Source: Erysipelotrichaceae bacterium (GTDB lineage Bacteria > Bacillota_I > Bacilli_A > Erysipelotrichales > Erysipelotrichaceae). From it: DNA of 64,000 nt. Shown piece after piece: positions 16,787 to 28,513 of the stretch. The translations under genes and the position numbers were made by a program. Position 1 is the first letter of the stretch. Every line of letters begins with the position of its first letter. The stretch spans positions 56,028 through 120,027 of the forward strand of contig JAFRLM010000019.1 of NCBI GenBank assembly GCA_017431225.1, in the 5' to 3' direction. The notes below the pieces were generated by a model. The model saw only the letters and a list, made by a program, of their open reading frames with translations. It was not told the DNA's origin and made no database searches.

Positions 16787-17788
16787 TTACTGCGCCATAT
16801 CTTCGCCTGTTACGTCGGCCGGAAGTTCGAGTCCGAGTTCAGCGAGAGTCTTGGAGTTGAAGTAAACAGTACCTGTTGTATCGAAGCCGACCGGGATCTC
16901 GGCGACGTTGGCGCCGTTGAGGATCGCGACAGCCTGTTCCGCAGTCTTCTGGCCGAGGGTGAAGTAGTTGACGCCAAGGGACAGAGCGCCGCCCTGGGAG
17001 ACCATGTTGGATTCGCCGCACAGAGTGATGATGCCGTTTTCTCTGGCAACTACGTCAACGGAACCCATCGCGGAAGCGATATTGTTGTCGGTCGGGATGT
17101 AGATCGCGTCAACTTCACCGACGAAGGAATGCATCGCGTCATCGATCATTGTCTTATCGGAGATCGTAACGATCTTTGTCTGGATACCGAAGGATGCGCA
17201 GACTTCATGCATCTGGTTTGCCTGGATCTCGGAGTTTACTTCACTGGAAGTGTAGATGATACCGAGCGTCTTGACATCCGGCTTAACGGAAAGCAGGAGG
17301 TTCAGCTGGGCATCCATCGGGCAGTTATCACTCATACCGGAAAGCAGTCCGCCGGGAGCGTCATTCGTCTCAACGAGACCGGCACCCATGAAATCAGTGA
17401 TCGCTGTTGCCAGGATCGGGGTATGATCATTGACGCTGACGAGCTGCTGGGCAGCCGGTGTCGCGATCGCCAGGATCAGGTCGAGATCTTCCGCGATCAG
17501 ATGGTCCGCCATCGTCGCCAGGTTGGACTGGTCGCCTTCCGGATTCTGGAAATCAAAGACAACGTTCTTTCCTTCGACGAAACCCGCTTCTTCAAGACCT
17601 GCCTTGAAGCCGTCAAAAGCCGCGTCGAGAGCGTCATGTGTTAAAAGCTGAAGGATACCGATACGGACGACTTTCGTTTCTTCGGTCGGTTCCGGGGCCG
17701 TTTCGGATGTGGGAGTGCTGGAGGAATTGCAGGCTGCAAGCGCGAGGATCATCATGATGCTCAGCAGGATGGTTACGATCTTTTTCAT
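16787..17788 (-). CDS. substrate-binding lipoprotein, Tyr T-box-controlled
   Basis: 333 residues; signal peptide with lipobox ALAAC (Cys20), a short Ser/Thr/Pro/Glu spacer, then a PF04392 two-lobe domain from about 40 (VVRIGILQLLTHDALDAA). It is a close paralogue of the next gene, sharing long blocks such as NPEGDQSN, YTSSEVNSEIQANQM and PTDNNIASAMGSVDV. It differs at a likely ligand-facing segment: LCGESNMVSQGGALSLGVNY versus LVGVSDMVKNGGCLSLGVNY. AAAGGAG precedes the ATG. The upstream T-box carries a UAC specifier, so tyrosine is the inferred ligand. No separate permease follows it, so it presumably shares the permease and ATPase downstream. Confidence 0.86.
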   Translation of the reverse strand: MKKIVTILLSIMMILALAACNSSSTPTSETAPEPTEETKVVRIGILQLLTHDALDAAFDGFKAGLEEAGFVEGKNVVFDFQNPEGDQSNLATMADHLIAEDLDLILAIATPAAQQLVSVNDHTPILATAITDFMGAGLVETNDAPGGLLSGMSDNCPMDAQLNLLLSVKPDVKTLGIIYTSSEVNSEIQANQMHEVCASFGIQTKIVTISDKTMIDDAMHSFVGEVDAIYIPTDNNIASAMGSVDVVARENGIITLCGESNMVSQGGALSLGVNYFTLGQKTAEQAVAILNGANVAEIPVGFDTTGTVYFNSKTLAELGLELPADVTGEDMAQ

Positions 17789-17810
17789 GTTCTTCTATCT
17801 CCTTTAACAT

Positions 17811-18052
17811 AAAAAGCCGGCTACCCAAAGGACGACCGGCTCGCTCGTGATACCACCTTTTTTCGCCCGCGCCTTACGACGCAGACCTCTTCAGCCACCA
17901 ACATGGCTTGACTCTGTAACGGGAATCCCCCGTAAGGCCATTGCCTGCCTTCCGTTCACCGTTGTATTCCCTGATGTGCGCTGAGCCCTTCCCACCTAAC
18001 GGGCTTCTCTTTCAGAACAGAGATCAGGTACTCTTTCGGATCGATACGTTAT
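17811..18052 (-). promoter_or_regulatory. T-box riboswitch, Tyr specifier (UAC)
   Basis: Leader of the first binding-protein gene. Stem I: AGUA on the 5' side, helix CCTGAT/ATCAGG, then GAA followed by UAC (17964-17966), the classic Tyr arrangement GAAUACA. T-box AAAGGTGGTATCACG (17846-17860) with UGGU, matching the discriminator A of tRNA-Tyr. Terminator GCCGG...CCGGC followed by five T (17811-17840), with the alternative AAAGG/CCTTT antiterminator. Trp was considered and rejected, since tRNA-Trp carries discriminator G and no UGG lies in the specifier position. Confidence 0.9.
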
Positions 18053-18058
18053 GAGAAG

Positions 18059-18086
18059 ATTGTAACATAATTTGAAAGCATGTCAA
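18059..18086 (-). promoter_or_regulatory. promoter of the Tyr T-box transcript
   Basis: TTGACA (18081-18086), 16-base spacer, TACAAT (18059-18064); near-consensus vegetative promoter. Confidence 0.85.
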
Positions 18087-18212
18087 CACATTTTCACAAA
18101 ATGTAAACATTTTCATCATTACTCTTTTTTGATGGCCAGGCACTGCCGCGAAAAGTACTTTTCGGTCCCTCCTCCGGAAACGGTGCTACAATCATATCTG
18201 AGGAAAGAAACT

Positions 18213-19076
18213 ATGTCATTTATTGTGTTTGCAGACGGGACTGCCAATCTTCCCGGAAGCCTCCTGGACGGGATCGTACTTCTTCCTAGTGAATATACAG
18301 TAAACGGGGAACCGCGCACCTATACCGGAGACATTGAACATTTCGATATGAAAAGCTACTATGACGGCCTGCGCAATGGCGTCAAAGTCCAGACCAGTCT
18401 ATTGAATACAGGCCTTTTTCTCACGCATTTCACACCGGTCCTGCAGGAAGGAAAAGATGTGATCTATATCGCGATGAGTTCCGGGATCAGCGGCACCTAT
18501 AACGCTGCCCGTCTTGCGGCGGAACAGCTGCAGGAGGAATTCCCGGAGCGTTTCGTCCATATCGTTGACTCGCAGGGCTGCGGCTTCGGCAATGGCATGC
18601 TGGCGATCAAAGCAGCGCAGCTCAGCAAAGAGAATACCGATGTCCGCGAAGCCGCAAGGATACTGGATGAGATGGTCCCCCACTGCTGTCAGTACTTCAC
18701 GGTGGATGATCTGAACTTCCTGAAGAAGACCGGCAGAGTCAGCGGCGCGACGGCAGCGATCGGAACGACCTTCCACATCAAGCCGATCCTCTACGGCGAT
18801 AAGACCGGTCATATCGTCTCCTGTGCTGTTGCTCAGGGACGCAGAAGGTCGATCAAAATGCTGGCGGGCAAGTACCGCGAAAAACGGCTGGACCTCGAGG
18901 AACCGGACGTCTACATCTCCAATGGCGACTGTATCGAAGATGCCGAGATGCTGAAGGATCTGATCCTGGAGGAGACGCCAAAGGCAAAAGTCACGATCTG
19001 TCCCCACGAGCCCTTCTCCGGCTCCCATGTCGGACCGGGCATGCTGGGACTGTTCTTCCAGGGCAAGGAAAGATAA
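18213..19076 (+). CDS. DegV-family fatty-acid-binding protein
   Basis: 287 residues from ATG 18213, chosen because GAGGAAAG precedes it and the family begins at FIVFADGTANLPG; upstream in-frame codons overlap the divergent promoter. DegV/FakB-type proteins bind a fatty acid and hand it to the FakA kinase. Landmarks: TSLLNTGLF loop, SSGISGTYNAA (oxyanion/carboxylate-binding Ser-rich loop), DSQGCGFGNGM, and the C-terminal EPFSGSHVGPGMLGLFF. No fakA is in this window. TACAAT (18186-18191) gives a short leader. Divergent from the Tyr T-box operon. Confidence 0.87.
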   Translation: MSFIVFADGTANLPGSLLDGIVLLPSEYTVNGEPRTYTGDIEHFDMKSYYDGLRNGVKVQTSLLNTGLFLTHFTPVLQEGKDVIYIAMSSGISGTYNAARLAAEQLQEEFPERFVHIVDSQGCGFGNGMLAIKAAQLSKENTDVREAARILDEMVPHCCQYFTVDDLNFLKKTGRVSGATAAIGTTFHIKPILYGDKTGHIVSCAVAQGRRRSIKMLAGKYREKRLDLEEPDVYISNGDCIEDAEMLKDLILEETPKAKVTICPHEPFSGSHVGPGMLGLFFQGKER

Positions 19077-19105
19077 AAAAGGCAGTGATCTGCCTTTTCC
19101 TTTTG
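19075..19105 (+). terminator. terminator after the DegV gene
   Basis: AAAAGGCAG-TGAT-CTGCCTTTT followed by CCTTTTG; also usable from the opposite strand. Confidence 0.8.
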
Positions 19106-19121
19106 AAAACTGTAATCTCTG

Positions 19122-19418
19122 TCAGTCCTTCTGTTTCCCGGCGATACGGAAGAGATTCACGCCAAGCAGGACGAGCAGAACAAGCGAAGCGAAACCCATA
19201 CCGGCTTCCATACTGATCGAAAAACGATCTGCGGCATTTCCGAAAGTTCCCAGCAGGAAATACAATACAGCCAGAGTCAGATACCAGTAGGAACGGTAGT
19301 TAATACTGAACCCGCCGTTGATCAGAGCCAGAAGCAGATTCCAGCCCATGCCGAAAACAGCCGGTGCCAGCGGCATCTTCTGCAGACAGCTTCGTACAGA
19401 CGGATAGGATCGCTTCAT
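19122..19418 (-). CDS. small membrane protein, unknown
   Basis: 98 residues with three hydrophobic stretches (about 15-35, 45-60 and 70-90: VFGMGWNLLLALING, YWYLTLAVLYFLLG, GFASLVLLVLLGVNLF) and a basic C-terminus RIAGKQKD. A GAGTAAGG Shine-Dalgarno lies close to the ATG. I do not recognise a family. It follows the hydrolase gene on the same strand with a short gap, so the two may be co-transcribed. Confidence 0.6.
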   Translation of the reverse strand: MKRSYPSVRSCLQKMPLAPAVFGMGWNLLLALINGGFSINYRSYWYLTLAVLYFLLGTFGNAADRFSISMEAGMGFASLVLLVLLGVNLFRIAGKQKD

Positions 19419-19458
19419 ATGCCTTACTCTTCTGCAGGTCGTTTATGACATTTTTTTG

Positions 19459-20250
19459 TTACAGGTTTCCGGTATCCTGCAGATAATCCAGGATGTGCCC
19501 GAGGACTTCTTCGCGCTGCGGTTCAAAACCATGACCGCCGCCTTTGATGACATGGAATTCAACATCCTCCAGCATTTCCGAAAGCTTTACCGCGTAACGA
19601 AGCGGGATGACCGGATCTGCGTCTCCATGCATCAGTAGGGTATGCCCTTTATATTTCGCGATCTCACCGGAAAGATCAAGATCGTATACATCTTCCGCGT
19701 ATTTTCTTCCCACTTCCACGAAAAACAGCGGGAAGCGTTCAGGAATGGCGTTTCTGTTCGGGAACATGGCGCGGGCGTTTTCCGCGATCATCAGCGCCGG
19801 ATAAAGAAGGATCAGACCGCTGATCTTTTCGCTTTCAGCAGCTGCCGCAAGTCCGGAGGCGGCACCGCCCTGACTTTCACCCATCAGAACGATCCGCTGC
19901 GGATCGACAAAATCCCAGCTCTTCGCCGCCTCAATGATCGCCCGGATATCGGAGACCTCCGTCAGAAGCGACATCTGCATCGGATCGCCTTCGCTGCGGC
20001 TTCCTCCGCCGCCGCGGAAGTTGAACAGATAACACGCAAAACCGTGTCCGGCAAGGATCTTGGCATATTTGCTGAGGGAAAGGTAATTTGCGCCCAGGCC
20101 ATGGGAAACGATGATCAGCGGGTGCTTCTCTTCTCCGTTCTGCGGGAGCCAGATCTTGCCCCAGATCATCTGACCGTTGTTGTCGACGGTGAGTTCTTTC
20201 TTTTCTATCGCTGTTTCCGGAACATCGTTCCAGGTTTCATATTTTCGCAT
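19459..20250 (-). CDS. alpha/beta hydrolase, esterase-like
   Basis: 263 residues with the complete catalytic triad: Ser in GESQGG (about 142-147), Asp in HGDADPVIP, His in GGGHGFEP. The oxyanion loop is SHGLGANY with the RGGGGSRS cap segment, as in dienelactone-hydrolase/esterase families (PF12146-like). No signal peptide, so cytosolic. Substrate unknown. A fragmentary terminator is not obvious before the next small membrane gene. Confidence 0.82.
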   Translation of the reverse strand: MRKYETWNDVPETAIEKKELTVDNNGQMIWGKIWLPQNGEEKHPLIIVSHGLGANYLSLSKYAKILAGHGFACYLFNFRGGGGSRSEGDPMQMSLLTEVSDIRAIIEAAKSWDFVDPQRIVLMGESQGGAASGLAAAAESEKISGLILLYPALMIAENARAMFPNRNAIPERFPLFFVEVGRKYAEDVYDLDLSGEIAKYKGHTLLMHGDADPVIPLRYAVKLSEMLEDVEFHVIKGGGHGFEPQREEVLGHILDYLQDTGNL

Positions 20251-20460
20251 TTGCGTACCTCGTTTATCTTAAGATCGTTGATAATAATCATTATATATGA
20301 AGGACCGGAGAAAAGGAAAAGGACCTCAGCCTGGTCCCTTACCTTATGAGAAGAAATAAATGAAAAATTGCTTACACTAATAGTAAAACACTTTTATGTG
20401 AGGGTTCTGTGAAAGAAAACCAAAAAGTTTCAAACATTTGCCATCCTCCTCATTCCACAT

Positions 20461-20488
20461 AAAAACAGCCTTTTTTCAGGCTGTTTTT
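20461..20488. terminator. bidirectional terminator after groEL
   Basis: AAAAACAGCCT-TTTTTC-AGGCTGTTTTT; strong on the minus strand for groEL. The 170 bases between this and the hydrolase start hold no convincing gene. Confidence 0.88.
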
Positions 20489-20510
20489 ACTTGATTATTT
20501 CAGCGGATCC

Positions 20511-22424
<1,914 letters not shown>

Positions 22425-22452
22425 ATCTTTATAATTCCTCCTACCTTTACCT

Positions 22453-22491
22453 ATTATAAACACAAATAGCACTCTGTCAAGAAGAGTGCTA
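22453..22491 (-). promoter_or_regulatory. CIRCE operator and promoter of groES-groEL
   Basis: TAGCACTC-N9-GAGTGCTA (22467-22491) is the CIRCE inverted repeat bound by HrcA. The -35 TTGACA (22475-22480) lies inside its nine-base spacer and TATAAT (22453-22458) follows after 16 bases, so HrcA binding should block RNA polymerase directly. Confidence 0.95.
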
Positions 22492-22556
22492 GATTAACAC
22501 AAAATTAGTCGAATTATCTATCTTTTCTGCCGGGATCACAGAAGACAGAAGACCCG

Positions 22557-23192
22557 TCAGATGATGCCGAGCGGGATCAGTGTGGCCAGACAGACCGCGA
22601 CGCAGCCCCAGACCGCGATCAGAAAACTTCTCTGCGTTTTCTGTTTGGTGTACGGAATATAGTTACAGGCCAGAAAGAACGGGATATATGTCGTCACAAA
22701 GACCGGCAGGACGCCCCACCACTTATATACCCAGATGAAGGAATGATTCGATGTGCCTGCCAGAAACGACTCAAACAGCGCGAAGAGCAGCGCCATACTG
22801 AGCGCGCCCATCAGTTTCTGCTTATTTGTCGGCTTGTTCGGCAGCATCTTGTAGGAGATGATCCCGGCCAGGGAAAACATCATCGATAGTTCCCAGCAGA
22901 CCCCGATCAGCAGAATGAAGGTCGTAGAGGCATTGCTGACAGACCAGAGCGGATACCCGGCAAAATGGGCGATCACGGCATTGCCGATCTCATAGAGCCA
23001 GTGCACGCCGTACAGCGAGAAACCGGCGACGATCGCCTTATAGTCCTTCTTTTTGTATTCACTCCAGTAAACGTAGAAAACAACGGCAAGGATGAAAATG
23101 AACGTCCAGTTGAAGTTCGCAGTGCTGCGCACCAGGATCGCGTCAACGAGATCCTTCGCTTCCTGCGAACCATCTCCCCAAAATACAAACAT
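22557..23192 (-). CDS. polytopic membrane protein, unknown
   Basis: 211 residues, six predicted helices (for example WTFIFILAVVFYVYW, TFILLIGVCWELSMMFSLAG, LMGALSMALLFALFESFLAG, FVTTYIPFFLACNYIPY). A short acidic N-terminus precedes the first helix. No transporter or enzyme signature is recognised; conserved-looking Trp, Glu and Asn residues sit inside helices (CWEL, YEIGNAV). Downstream it ends before the CIRCE promoter region of groES, which reads the same way. Function unknown. Confidence 0.7.
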   Translation of the reverse strand: MFVFWGDGSQEAKDLVDAILVRSTANFNWTFIFILAVVFYVYWSEYKKKDYKAIVAGFSLYGVHWLYEIGNAVIAHFAGYPLWSVSNASTTFILLIGVCWELSMMFSLAGIISYKMLPNKPTNKQKLMGALSMALLFALFESFLAGTSNHSFIWVYKWWGVLPVFVTTYIPFFLACNYIPYTKQKTQRSFLIAVWGCVAVCLATLIPLGII

Positions 23193-23289
23193 ATTATACG
23201 TCTCCGTTTCCTGATTTCATTATGACACAAATCAAAACGAGAAGAATGCTATAATAAGGATAATCAAAGACAAGCAGAGGAAGAAGACA

Positions 23290-23661
23290 ATGAATAAAGC
23301 AAGAATCGAAAAAATGTTTCCAACTTCCGTCGTTGCCATGGAGACGACCGATGTTTTCAGCGTCAAGATCAACGGCGCTAAATTCTGCAATATCCAGCCG
23401 CTTGAGGTCTGGAAAGATAACGAAGGAAAAGAGTGGCTGAACGTCAGCTTCAAGATCAGTGTAGAAGGTAATGTCATGTGTGAAGGCAAATACGCGCTTG
23501 ACCGCAGCGATCTGGAAGAACAGCTGAAGAGACTGAATGCCGCTCTGATCAATACCTATTTCACACTCTATGGCGATGAGACGACCGGTTTCAGTATCGA
23601 CCAGGCTGAGTCGGACACACTGCTCTCCGAGATCAACAACTGGCTCTCTGTAAACGGTTAA
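23290..23661 (+). CDS. small cytosolic protein, unknown
   Basis: 123 residues, soluble alpha/beta, opening MNKARIEKMFPTSVVAMETT and carrying a strand-rich core LNVSFKISVEGNVMCEGKY, then a helical stretch LEEQLKRLNAALINTYF. No family recognised. A TATAAT box (23252-23257) stands about 30 bases upstream and the gene is monocistronic, divergent from the membrane protein. The short spacing and good composition support a real gene. Confidence 0.65.
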   Translation: MNKARIEKMFPTSVVAMETTDVFSVKINGAKFCNIQPLEVWKDNEGKEWLNVSFKISVEGNVMCEGKYALDRSDLEEQLKRLNAALINTYFTLYGDETTGFSIDQAESDTLLSEINNWLSVNG

Positions 23662-23809
23662 GAGCTCTTTTTCATTAAGGATCCTGATACGGAATACCGT
23701 CTGCATGACGGTATTTTTCTATTCCGGATTTGACAGTATGCATTATTTGCATTACTATTGATAATGCAAGGAGAAAGAACTGTTCTATTCTGACGGTTCG
23801 GATAAAAAT

Positions 23810-24607
23810 ATGAATACTGTACCTGTACTGTCCATGTTCTTCATGGGAATATCTGCCCTGATCAGCGTTCTGATCCCGGTATCGCTTCTTATCTGGCTGC
23901 GCCGCAAAGGAGCGGATCTCATTCCTTTCTTTGTCGGCTGTCTCACTTTTGTTCTGTTCGCGCTGGTGCTTGAATCGCTTGTCCACCAGGTCGTTCTCAC
24001 CTCTTCCGCGGGAGCCGTGATCCAGGGAAACATATTTCTTTACGCCTTATACGGAGGAGTGATGGCAGCGCTGTTTGAGGAATGCGGACGTTTTCTGGCC
24101 TTCCGCTTTCCGCTGCGCAAATACAGCGGAAACGACCGCAATGCCCTGATGTACGGTGCCGGCCACGGCGGAATCGAATCCATGGTCGTCCTTGGAGGGA
24201 GCATGATCAGCAATCTGGTATATGCCTCAATGGTCAACCGGGGAACGATCGGCGATCTGCTGGCGGCGCTCGATCCGGCACAGCAGCAGCAACTGTCGGG
24301 AGTGATCAACTCGATGATCTCATCCCCTTCCTACATCTTTCTGCTCGGATCGGTCGAAAGGATCCTGGCCGTTATCCTGCAAATCAGCCTGTCCGTCTTC
24401 GTCTTCTACGCCGTAAAACGAAAGGAAACGAAGCTCTTCCTGCTGGCTTTGCTGGTCCATTTCCTGGTCGACGCTGTGACCGTGATCCTGAGCTCGGCGA
24501 TCCCTTCAGCGATCCTTATTGAGATCTGCCTCGCATTCATGGTGGCGATTGTCGCTTATATCGCCCGGAAGGTCTACAGGGAAGCAAAGGAAAATACCGG
24601 CAAATAG
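23810..24607 (+). CDS. YhfC-family intramembrane glutamic protease
   Basis: 265 residues, seven to eight helices. Family marks: FEECGRFLAFRFP (Glu-Glu...Arg, the proposed catalytic carboxylates) in one helix and GAGHGGIESMVVLGG in the next, which align with CPBP/YhfC-type membrane proteases. Members are membrane enzymes of mostly unknown substrate. Start: ATG 23810 has no Shine-Dalgarno nearby, whereas an in-frame CTG at 23780 lies seven bases after AAGGAG, which would add ten residues (LFYSDGSDKN). Both remain possible. Confidence 0.82.
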   Translation: MNTVPVLSMFFMGISALISVLIPVSLLIWLRRKGADLIPFFVGCLTFVLFALVLESLVHQVVLTSSAGAVIQGNIFLYALYGGVMAALFEECGRFLAFRFPLRKYSGNDRNALMYGAGHGGIESMVVLGGSMISNLVYASMVNRGTIGDLLAALDPAQQQQLSGVINSMISSPSYIFLLGSVERILAVILQISLSVFVFYAVKRKETKLFLLALLVHFLVDAVTVILSSAIPSAILIEICLAFMVAIVAYIARKVYREAKENTGK

Positions 24608-24634
24608 GCCGCTGTTTCACTGAAAAAAACAAAA

Positions 24635-24690
24635 AACAGCAGATATCCTCTGCTGTAAAAAAAGGGGAAACCGATGGGTTTCCCTTTTTA
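24635..24690. terminator. tandem terminators between YhfC gene and rpoC
   Basis: Hairpin 24635-24656 (AACAGCAGA...TCTGCTGT) is followed on the minus strand by TTTTGTTTTTTT. Hairpin 24659-24689 (AAGGGGAAACC-GATG-GGTTTCCCTTTTT) works on both strands. Together they block rpoC read-through. Confidence 0.9.
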
Positions 24691-24695
24691 ATTGC

Positions 24696-27600
24696 TTAAG
24701 CTTCGGTAGAAACGACTTCCTGCGGGAGCTCGCCTTCTTCAAGAGTTTTCTTGTGGCGTGCTTCGGTGCGGATATGACGTTCTTCCGCCATCTCTGCGGC
24801 TCTCTTTTCGACCAGTTCCGTTGTCTCGCGGGTAAACGGTGAACCGGTACCGGCCGGGATCAGTTTACCGATGATGACATTTTCCTTCAGACCGCGCAAG
24901 TGATCGATCTTGGAATTGACGACGGCGTCGGTAAGGACACGTGTCGTTTCCTGGAAGGATGCGGCGGAGAGGAAGGATTCTGTTTCAACGGAGGCCTTGG
25001 AGATACCCTGGAGGACCGGAGTGAACTTCGCCGGGACCTTGCCTTCGAGCAGGAGCGCGTTGTTCAGTTCGGTGATCTTCTTCAGGGACAGTGTCTGTCC
25101 TGCAGAGTAGCTGCTGTCACCAGGCTCAACGATCATGACTTTCTTGAGCATCTGGTGGATGATGATCTCGACGTGTTTGTCGGAGATATCGATACCGGCT
25201 ACAGCGTAGACCTTCTTAACTTCCTTGAGGATGTAGTTTTCAACTGCCTGGACACCGGCAACTTCGATCAGTTCCTTCGGATCGACATTGCCTTCTGTCA
25301 GTTTCTGACCTGTCTGGATCTGAGCACCGAGCTTGATCGTCGGGCGCAGTACCTGAGCGGCGCTCGTCTTATGTTCAATGCTCTCCTGAGCATTGGTGAT
25401 GACGATCTTCATACCGCTGTGGTTTTCCAGTTCATCAAGGGCTGTGATCTCACCGCTGATCTTTGCCAGGACGGCCGAACGTTTCGGGCGGCGTGCTTCG
25501 AACAGTTCTTCGACACGCGGCAGACCCTGTGTGATATCCGCATCGGCGTTCGCGTTCGCGACACCGCCGGTATGGAAGGTACGCATGGTCAGCTGAGTAC
25601 CGGGTTCACCGATGGACTGGGCAGCCATGATACCGATCGCTTCGCCGTTTTCAGCGAGCTTGCCGGTAGCCATATGGCGGCCGTAGCACTTACGGCAGAC
25701 ACCGTTCTTGGCATTGCAGGTAAAGGTGTTGCGGATATAGACGCCCTGGACACCGGACTTAACGATACGTTCCGCGATATCTTCATCAATGAATTCATCG
25801 CTGGCGACGATCAGTTCGCCGGTCTCCGGATCGACGATATCTTCCTTGATGTAACGGCCGATGATACGGTCGTAGAGGTTTTCGATGACAGAGTTGTTCT
25901 GTTCCTCATCGACGATCGCCGAGACATAGTAACGGCGGTCGGTATGACAGTCGTCCTCAGAGATGATGACATCCTGGGCGACATCGACAAGTCTTCTGGT
26001 CAGATAACCGGATTCAGCTGTCTTCAGAGCTGTATCGGTCAGACCTTTACGGACACCATGGGTGGAAATGAAAAACTCGGATACGTTCAGACCTTCACGG
26101 AAGGAGGAATAGATCGGGACTTCGATGATCGAAGGCTGATATTCCTTCTTGGATTTGGACTGGACCGGACGAGCCATCAGACCACGCATGCCGGCCAGCT
26201 GTGTAAAGTTACCCTTGTTACCACGGGCACCGGAGACAGCCATCATGTTGATCGGGGATTTACGCGGCATGGAGCGCATGACCTCGTCACCGATCAGACC
26301 GGTAGTGGTATCCCACAGGTTCTTGAACAGTTTTTCCCATTCCGGCGGAGTCAGCTGACCTCTCTTGAGGAGGTTCTGCAGGACATCCGCTTTCTTTCTC
26401 GCTTCATCGACATATTCCTGCTTGCCCGGAGCGACGTTGATATCGGATAAGGAGACGGTCATTCCGGCAACAGTGGAGTACTTGAAGCCCAGATCCTTGA
26501 TCGAGTCAAGGATATCGGAGGAACCTTCCGTACGATAGCGTTTGAAGACTTCCGCAATGACTTTGGAAAGGTCTTTTTTAACGAATTCGGGACGGATCGG
26601 CTGATTCGCGATGTATTCCTTGATATCGGTACCAAGCGGTACGAAATCGGAATCCGGGGTCTTCTTCAGGTTCTGCTCGCTGACTTTGTTGATGTACGGG
26701 AAATCAGACGGGAACTTGGAGTTGAAGATCAGTTTACCGACTGTGGTGATCAGGTACATATCGTTCTGCTTCTCTGTGAAGTCTTCCTTATGGAGATTCT
26801 TCGCATAGATCGCGATACGTGTATGCAGGTGGACCTGCTTGTCTTCATACGCCATCAGTACTTCGTTGAAGTCCTTGAAGACGTGACCTTCGTTGTCACC
26901 GAAGGTGCGCCACATTTCAGCGGCCTGATGATCACCCAGTTTTTCGATCTTATCTGCCTTCTCATAGAATTCCTGAGCGGTCTCTTCCATGTTCAGATAG
27001 AAGTTACCGAGGACCATATCCTGAGAAGGAGTAACGATCGGCTTACCATCTTTCGGACCGAGGATGTTGTTGGAAGCCATCATCAGGATCTCGGATTCTG
27101 CTCTGGCTTTCTCGCTCAGCGGAAGGTGTACGGCCATCTGGTCGCCATCGAAGTCCGCGTTGAAGCCCGGACATACGAGCGGATGCAGACGGATCGCTCT
27201 GCCTTCAACAAGTTTCGGTTTGAAAGACTGGATTCCCAGACGGTGCAGAGTCGGTGCACGGTTCAGGAATACCGGATGCTGGTCCATGACCTGCTCGAGA
27301 ACATCCCAGATCTGCGGATCACCGCGATCGATCATCTTCTCGGCGTTTTTCGGGTTCGGAGCCAGTTCCTGGTTAACGATCTCATTCATGACAAAGGGCT
27401 TGTAGAGCTGGATCGCCATTTCACGCGGGATACCGCACTGGTACATCTTGAGGTCCGGTCCGACGGCGATAACGCTACGGCCGGAGAAGTCAACACGCTT
27501 ACCAAGCAGGTTCTGACGGAAACGACCCTGTTTACCCTTTAAGGAATGGGATAAGGATTTTAAGACACGGTTACCGGCGCCCTTGATCGGAGCCGAACGG

Positions 27601-28499
27601 CGTCCGTTATCGATCAGTGCGTCGACCGCTTCCTGCAGCATACGTTTTTCGTTCTGGACGATGATGGTAGGAGTACCGATCTCGAGCAGTTTCTTCAAAC
27701 GGTTGTTACGGGTGATAACACGACGGTAGAGATCGTTCAGATCGCTGGTAGCGAAACGACCGCCATCGAGCTGCAGCATCGGGCGGAGATCCGGCGGAAT
27801 GACCGGAAGTTCGGTCATGACCATCCATTCCGGCTTGTTGTTGGAGCTGACGAACGCGTCGATCGTTTCGAGACGCTTGATCAGCTTCTTACGCTTATCG
27901 CCCTGTGCTTTTTCCAGATCCTTTTCGATCTGTTCTTTTTCTTTCAGGACATCGACCTGTTCCAGAAGCGTTTTGATCGCTTCGGCACCGGTCTTGGCCT
28001 CAAAGCTGTCTTCACCATAAGTGATCTTCTTTTCGCGGTATTCTCTCTCGGAGAGGATCTGCTTGTAGGAAAGATCTGTGCTTCCCGGATTGGTGACGAT
28101 CCAGGATACGAAGTATACGACTTCCTCGAGCGCTTTCGGCGGAACATCGAGGACGAGACCCATGCGGCTCGGGATTCCCTTCAGATACCAGATATGTGCG
28201 ACCGGAGCTGCCAGGGAGATATGACCCATCCTCTCTCTGCGTACAGAGGATTTGGTGATCTCAACACCGCAGCGGTCACAGATAACGCCTTTATAGCGTA
28301 CTTTCTTGTATTTGCCGCAGGCACATTCCCAGTCCTTGACCGGACCGAAGATGCGTTCACAGAAGAGACCGTCGCGTTCCGGTTTCTGGGAACGGTAGTT
28401 GATGGTCTCCGGCTTGGTTACCTCACCATGAGACCATTCGAGGATACGCTCCGGAGAAGCCAGTCCTACCTGTAAGGCGGAAAATGTTTTTCTTGCCAT
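24696..28499 (-). CDS. rpoC: RNA polymerase subunit beta'
   Basis: 1,267 residues, normal Bacillota length. Zn1 site near the N-terminus ([20 protein letters not shown]), the invariant catalytic [12 protein letters not shown] that chelates Mg2+, the bridge-helix/trigger-loop region ending ...[20 protein letters not shown], and the second Zn cysteine set (CRKCYGRH). Fourteen bases after rpoB, same transcript. The tail is acidic and ends ...[10 protein letters not shown]. Large plus-strand open frames inside this gene are composition artefacts. Confidence 0.98.
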   Translation of the reverse strand: MARKTFSALQVGLASPERILEWSHGEVTKPETINYRSQKPERDGLFCERIFGPVKDWECACGKYKKVRYKGVICDRCGVEITKSSVRRERMGHISLAAPVAHIWYLKGIPSRMGLVLDVPPKALEEVVYFVSWIVTNPGSTDLSYKQILSEREYREKKITYGEDSFEAKTGAEAIKTLLEQVDVLKEKEQIEKDLEKAQGDKRKKLIKRLETIDAFVSSNNKPEWMVMTELPVIPPDLRPMLQLDGGRFATSDLNDLYRRVITRNNRLKKLLEIGTPTIIVQNEKRMLQEAVDALIDNGRRSAPIKGAGNRVLKSLSHSLKGKQGRFRQNLLGKRVDFSGRSVIAVGPDLKMYQCGIPREMAIQLYKPFVMNEIVNQELAPNPKNAEKMIDRGDPQIWDVLEQVMDQHPVFLNRAPTLHRLGIQSFKPKLVEGRAIRLHPLVCPGFNADFDGDQMAVHLPLSEKARAESEILMMASNNILGPKDGKPIVTPSQDMVLGNFYLNMEETAQEFYEKADKIEKLGDHQAAEMWRTFGDNEGHVFKDFNEVLMAYEDKQVHLHTRIAIYAKNLHKEDFTEKQNDMYLITTVGKLIFNSKFPSDFPYINKVSEQNLKKTPDSDFVPLGTDIKEYIANQPIRPEFVKKDLSKVIAEVFKRYRTEGSSDILDSIKDLGFKYSTVAGMTVSLSDINVAPGKQEYVDEARKKADVLQNLLKRGQLTPPEWEKLFKNLWDTTTGLIGDEVMRSMPRKSPINMMAVSGARGNKGNFTQLAGMRGLMARPVQSKSKKEYQPSIIEVPIYSSFREGLNVSEFFISTHGVRKGLTDTALKTAESGYLTRRLVDVAQDVIISEDDCHTDRRYYVSAIVDEEQNNSVIENLYDRIIGRYIKEDIVDPETGELIVASDEFIDEDIAERIVKSGVQGVYIRNTFTCNAKNGVCRKCYGRHMATGKLAENGEAIGIMAAQSIGEPGTQLTMRTFHTGGVANANADADITQGLPRVEELFEARRPKRSAVLAKISGEITALDELENHSGMKIVITNAQESIEHKTSAAQVLRPTIKLGAQIQTGQKLTEGNVDPKELIEVAGVQAVENYILKEVKKVYAVAGIDISDKHVEIIIHQMLKKVMIVEPGDSSYSAGQTLSLKKITELNNALLLEGKVPAKFTPVLQGISKASVETESFLSAASFQETTRVLTDAVVNSKIDHLRGLKENVIIGKLIPAGTGSPFTRETTELVEKRAAEMAEERHIRTEARHKKTLEEGELPQEVVSTEA

Positions 28500-28513
28500 T
28501 GCTTTACCTCCTC

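Noticed and set aside
16462..18052. Tryptophan T-boxes (TrpXYZ-style)
   Set aside because: No UGG in the specifier position and the bulge UGGU fits discriminator A, whereas tRNA-Trp carries G; Tyr and Phe codons fit instead.
18072..18212. 47-codon N-terminal extension of the DegV protein
   Set aside because: Overlaps divergent promoters; the family starts at the ATG with GAGGAAAG.
24900..26450. 516-codon plus-strand open frame
   Set aside because: Lies entirely antisense to rpoC, whose motifs are certain; produced by its codon bias.
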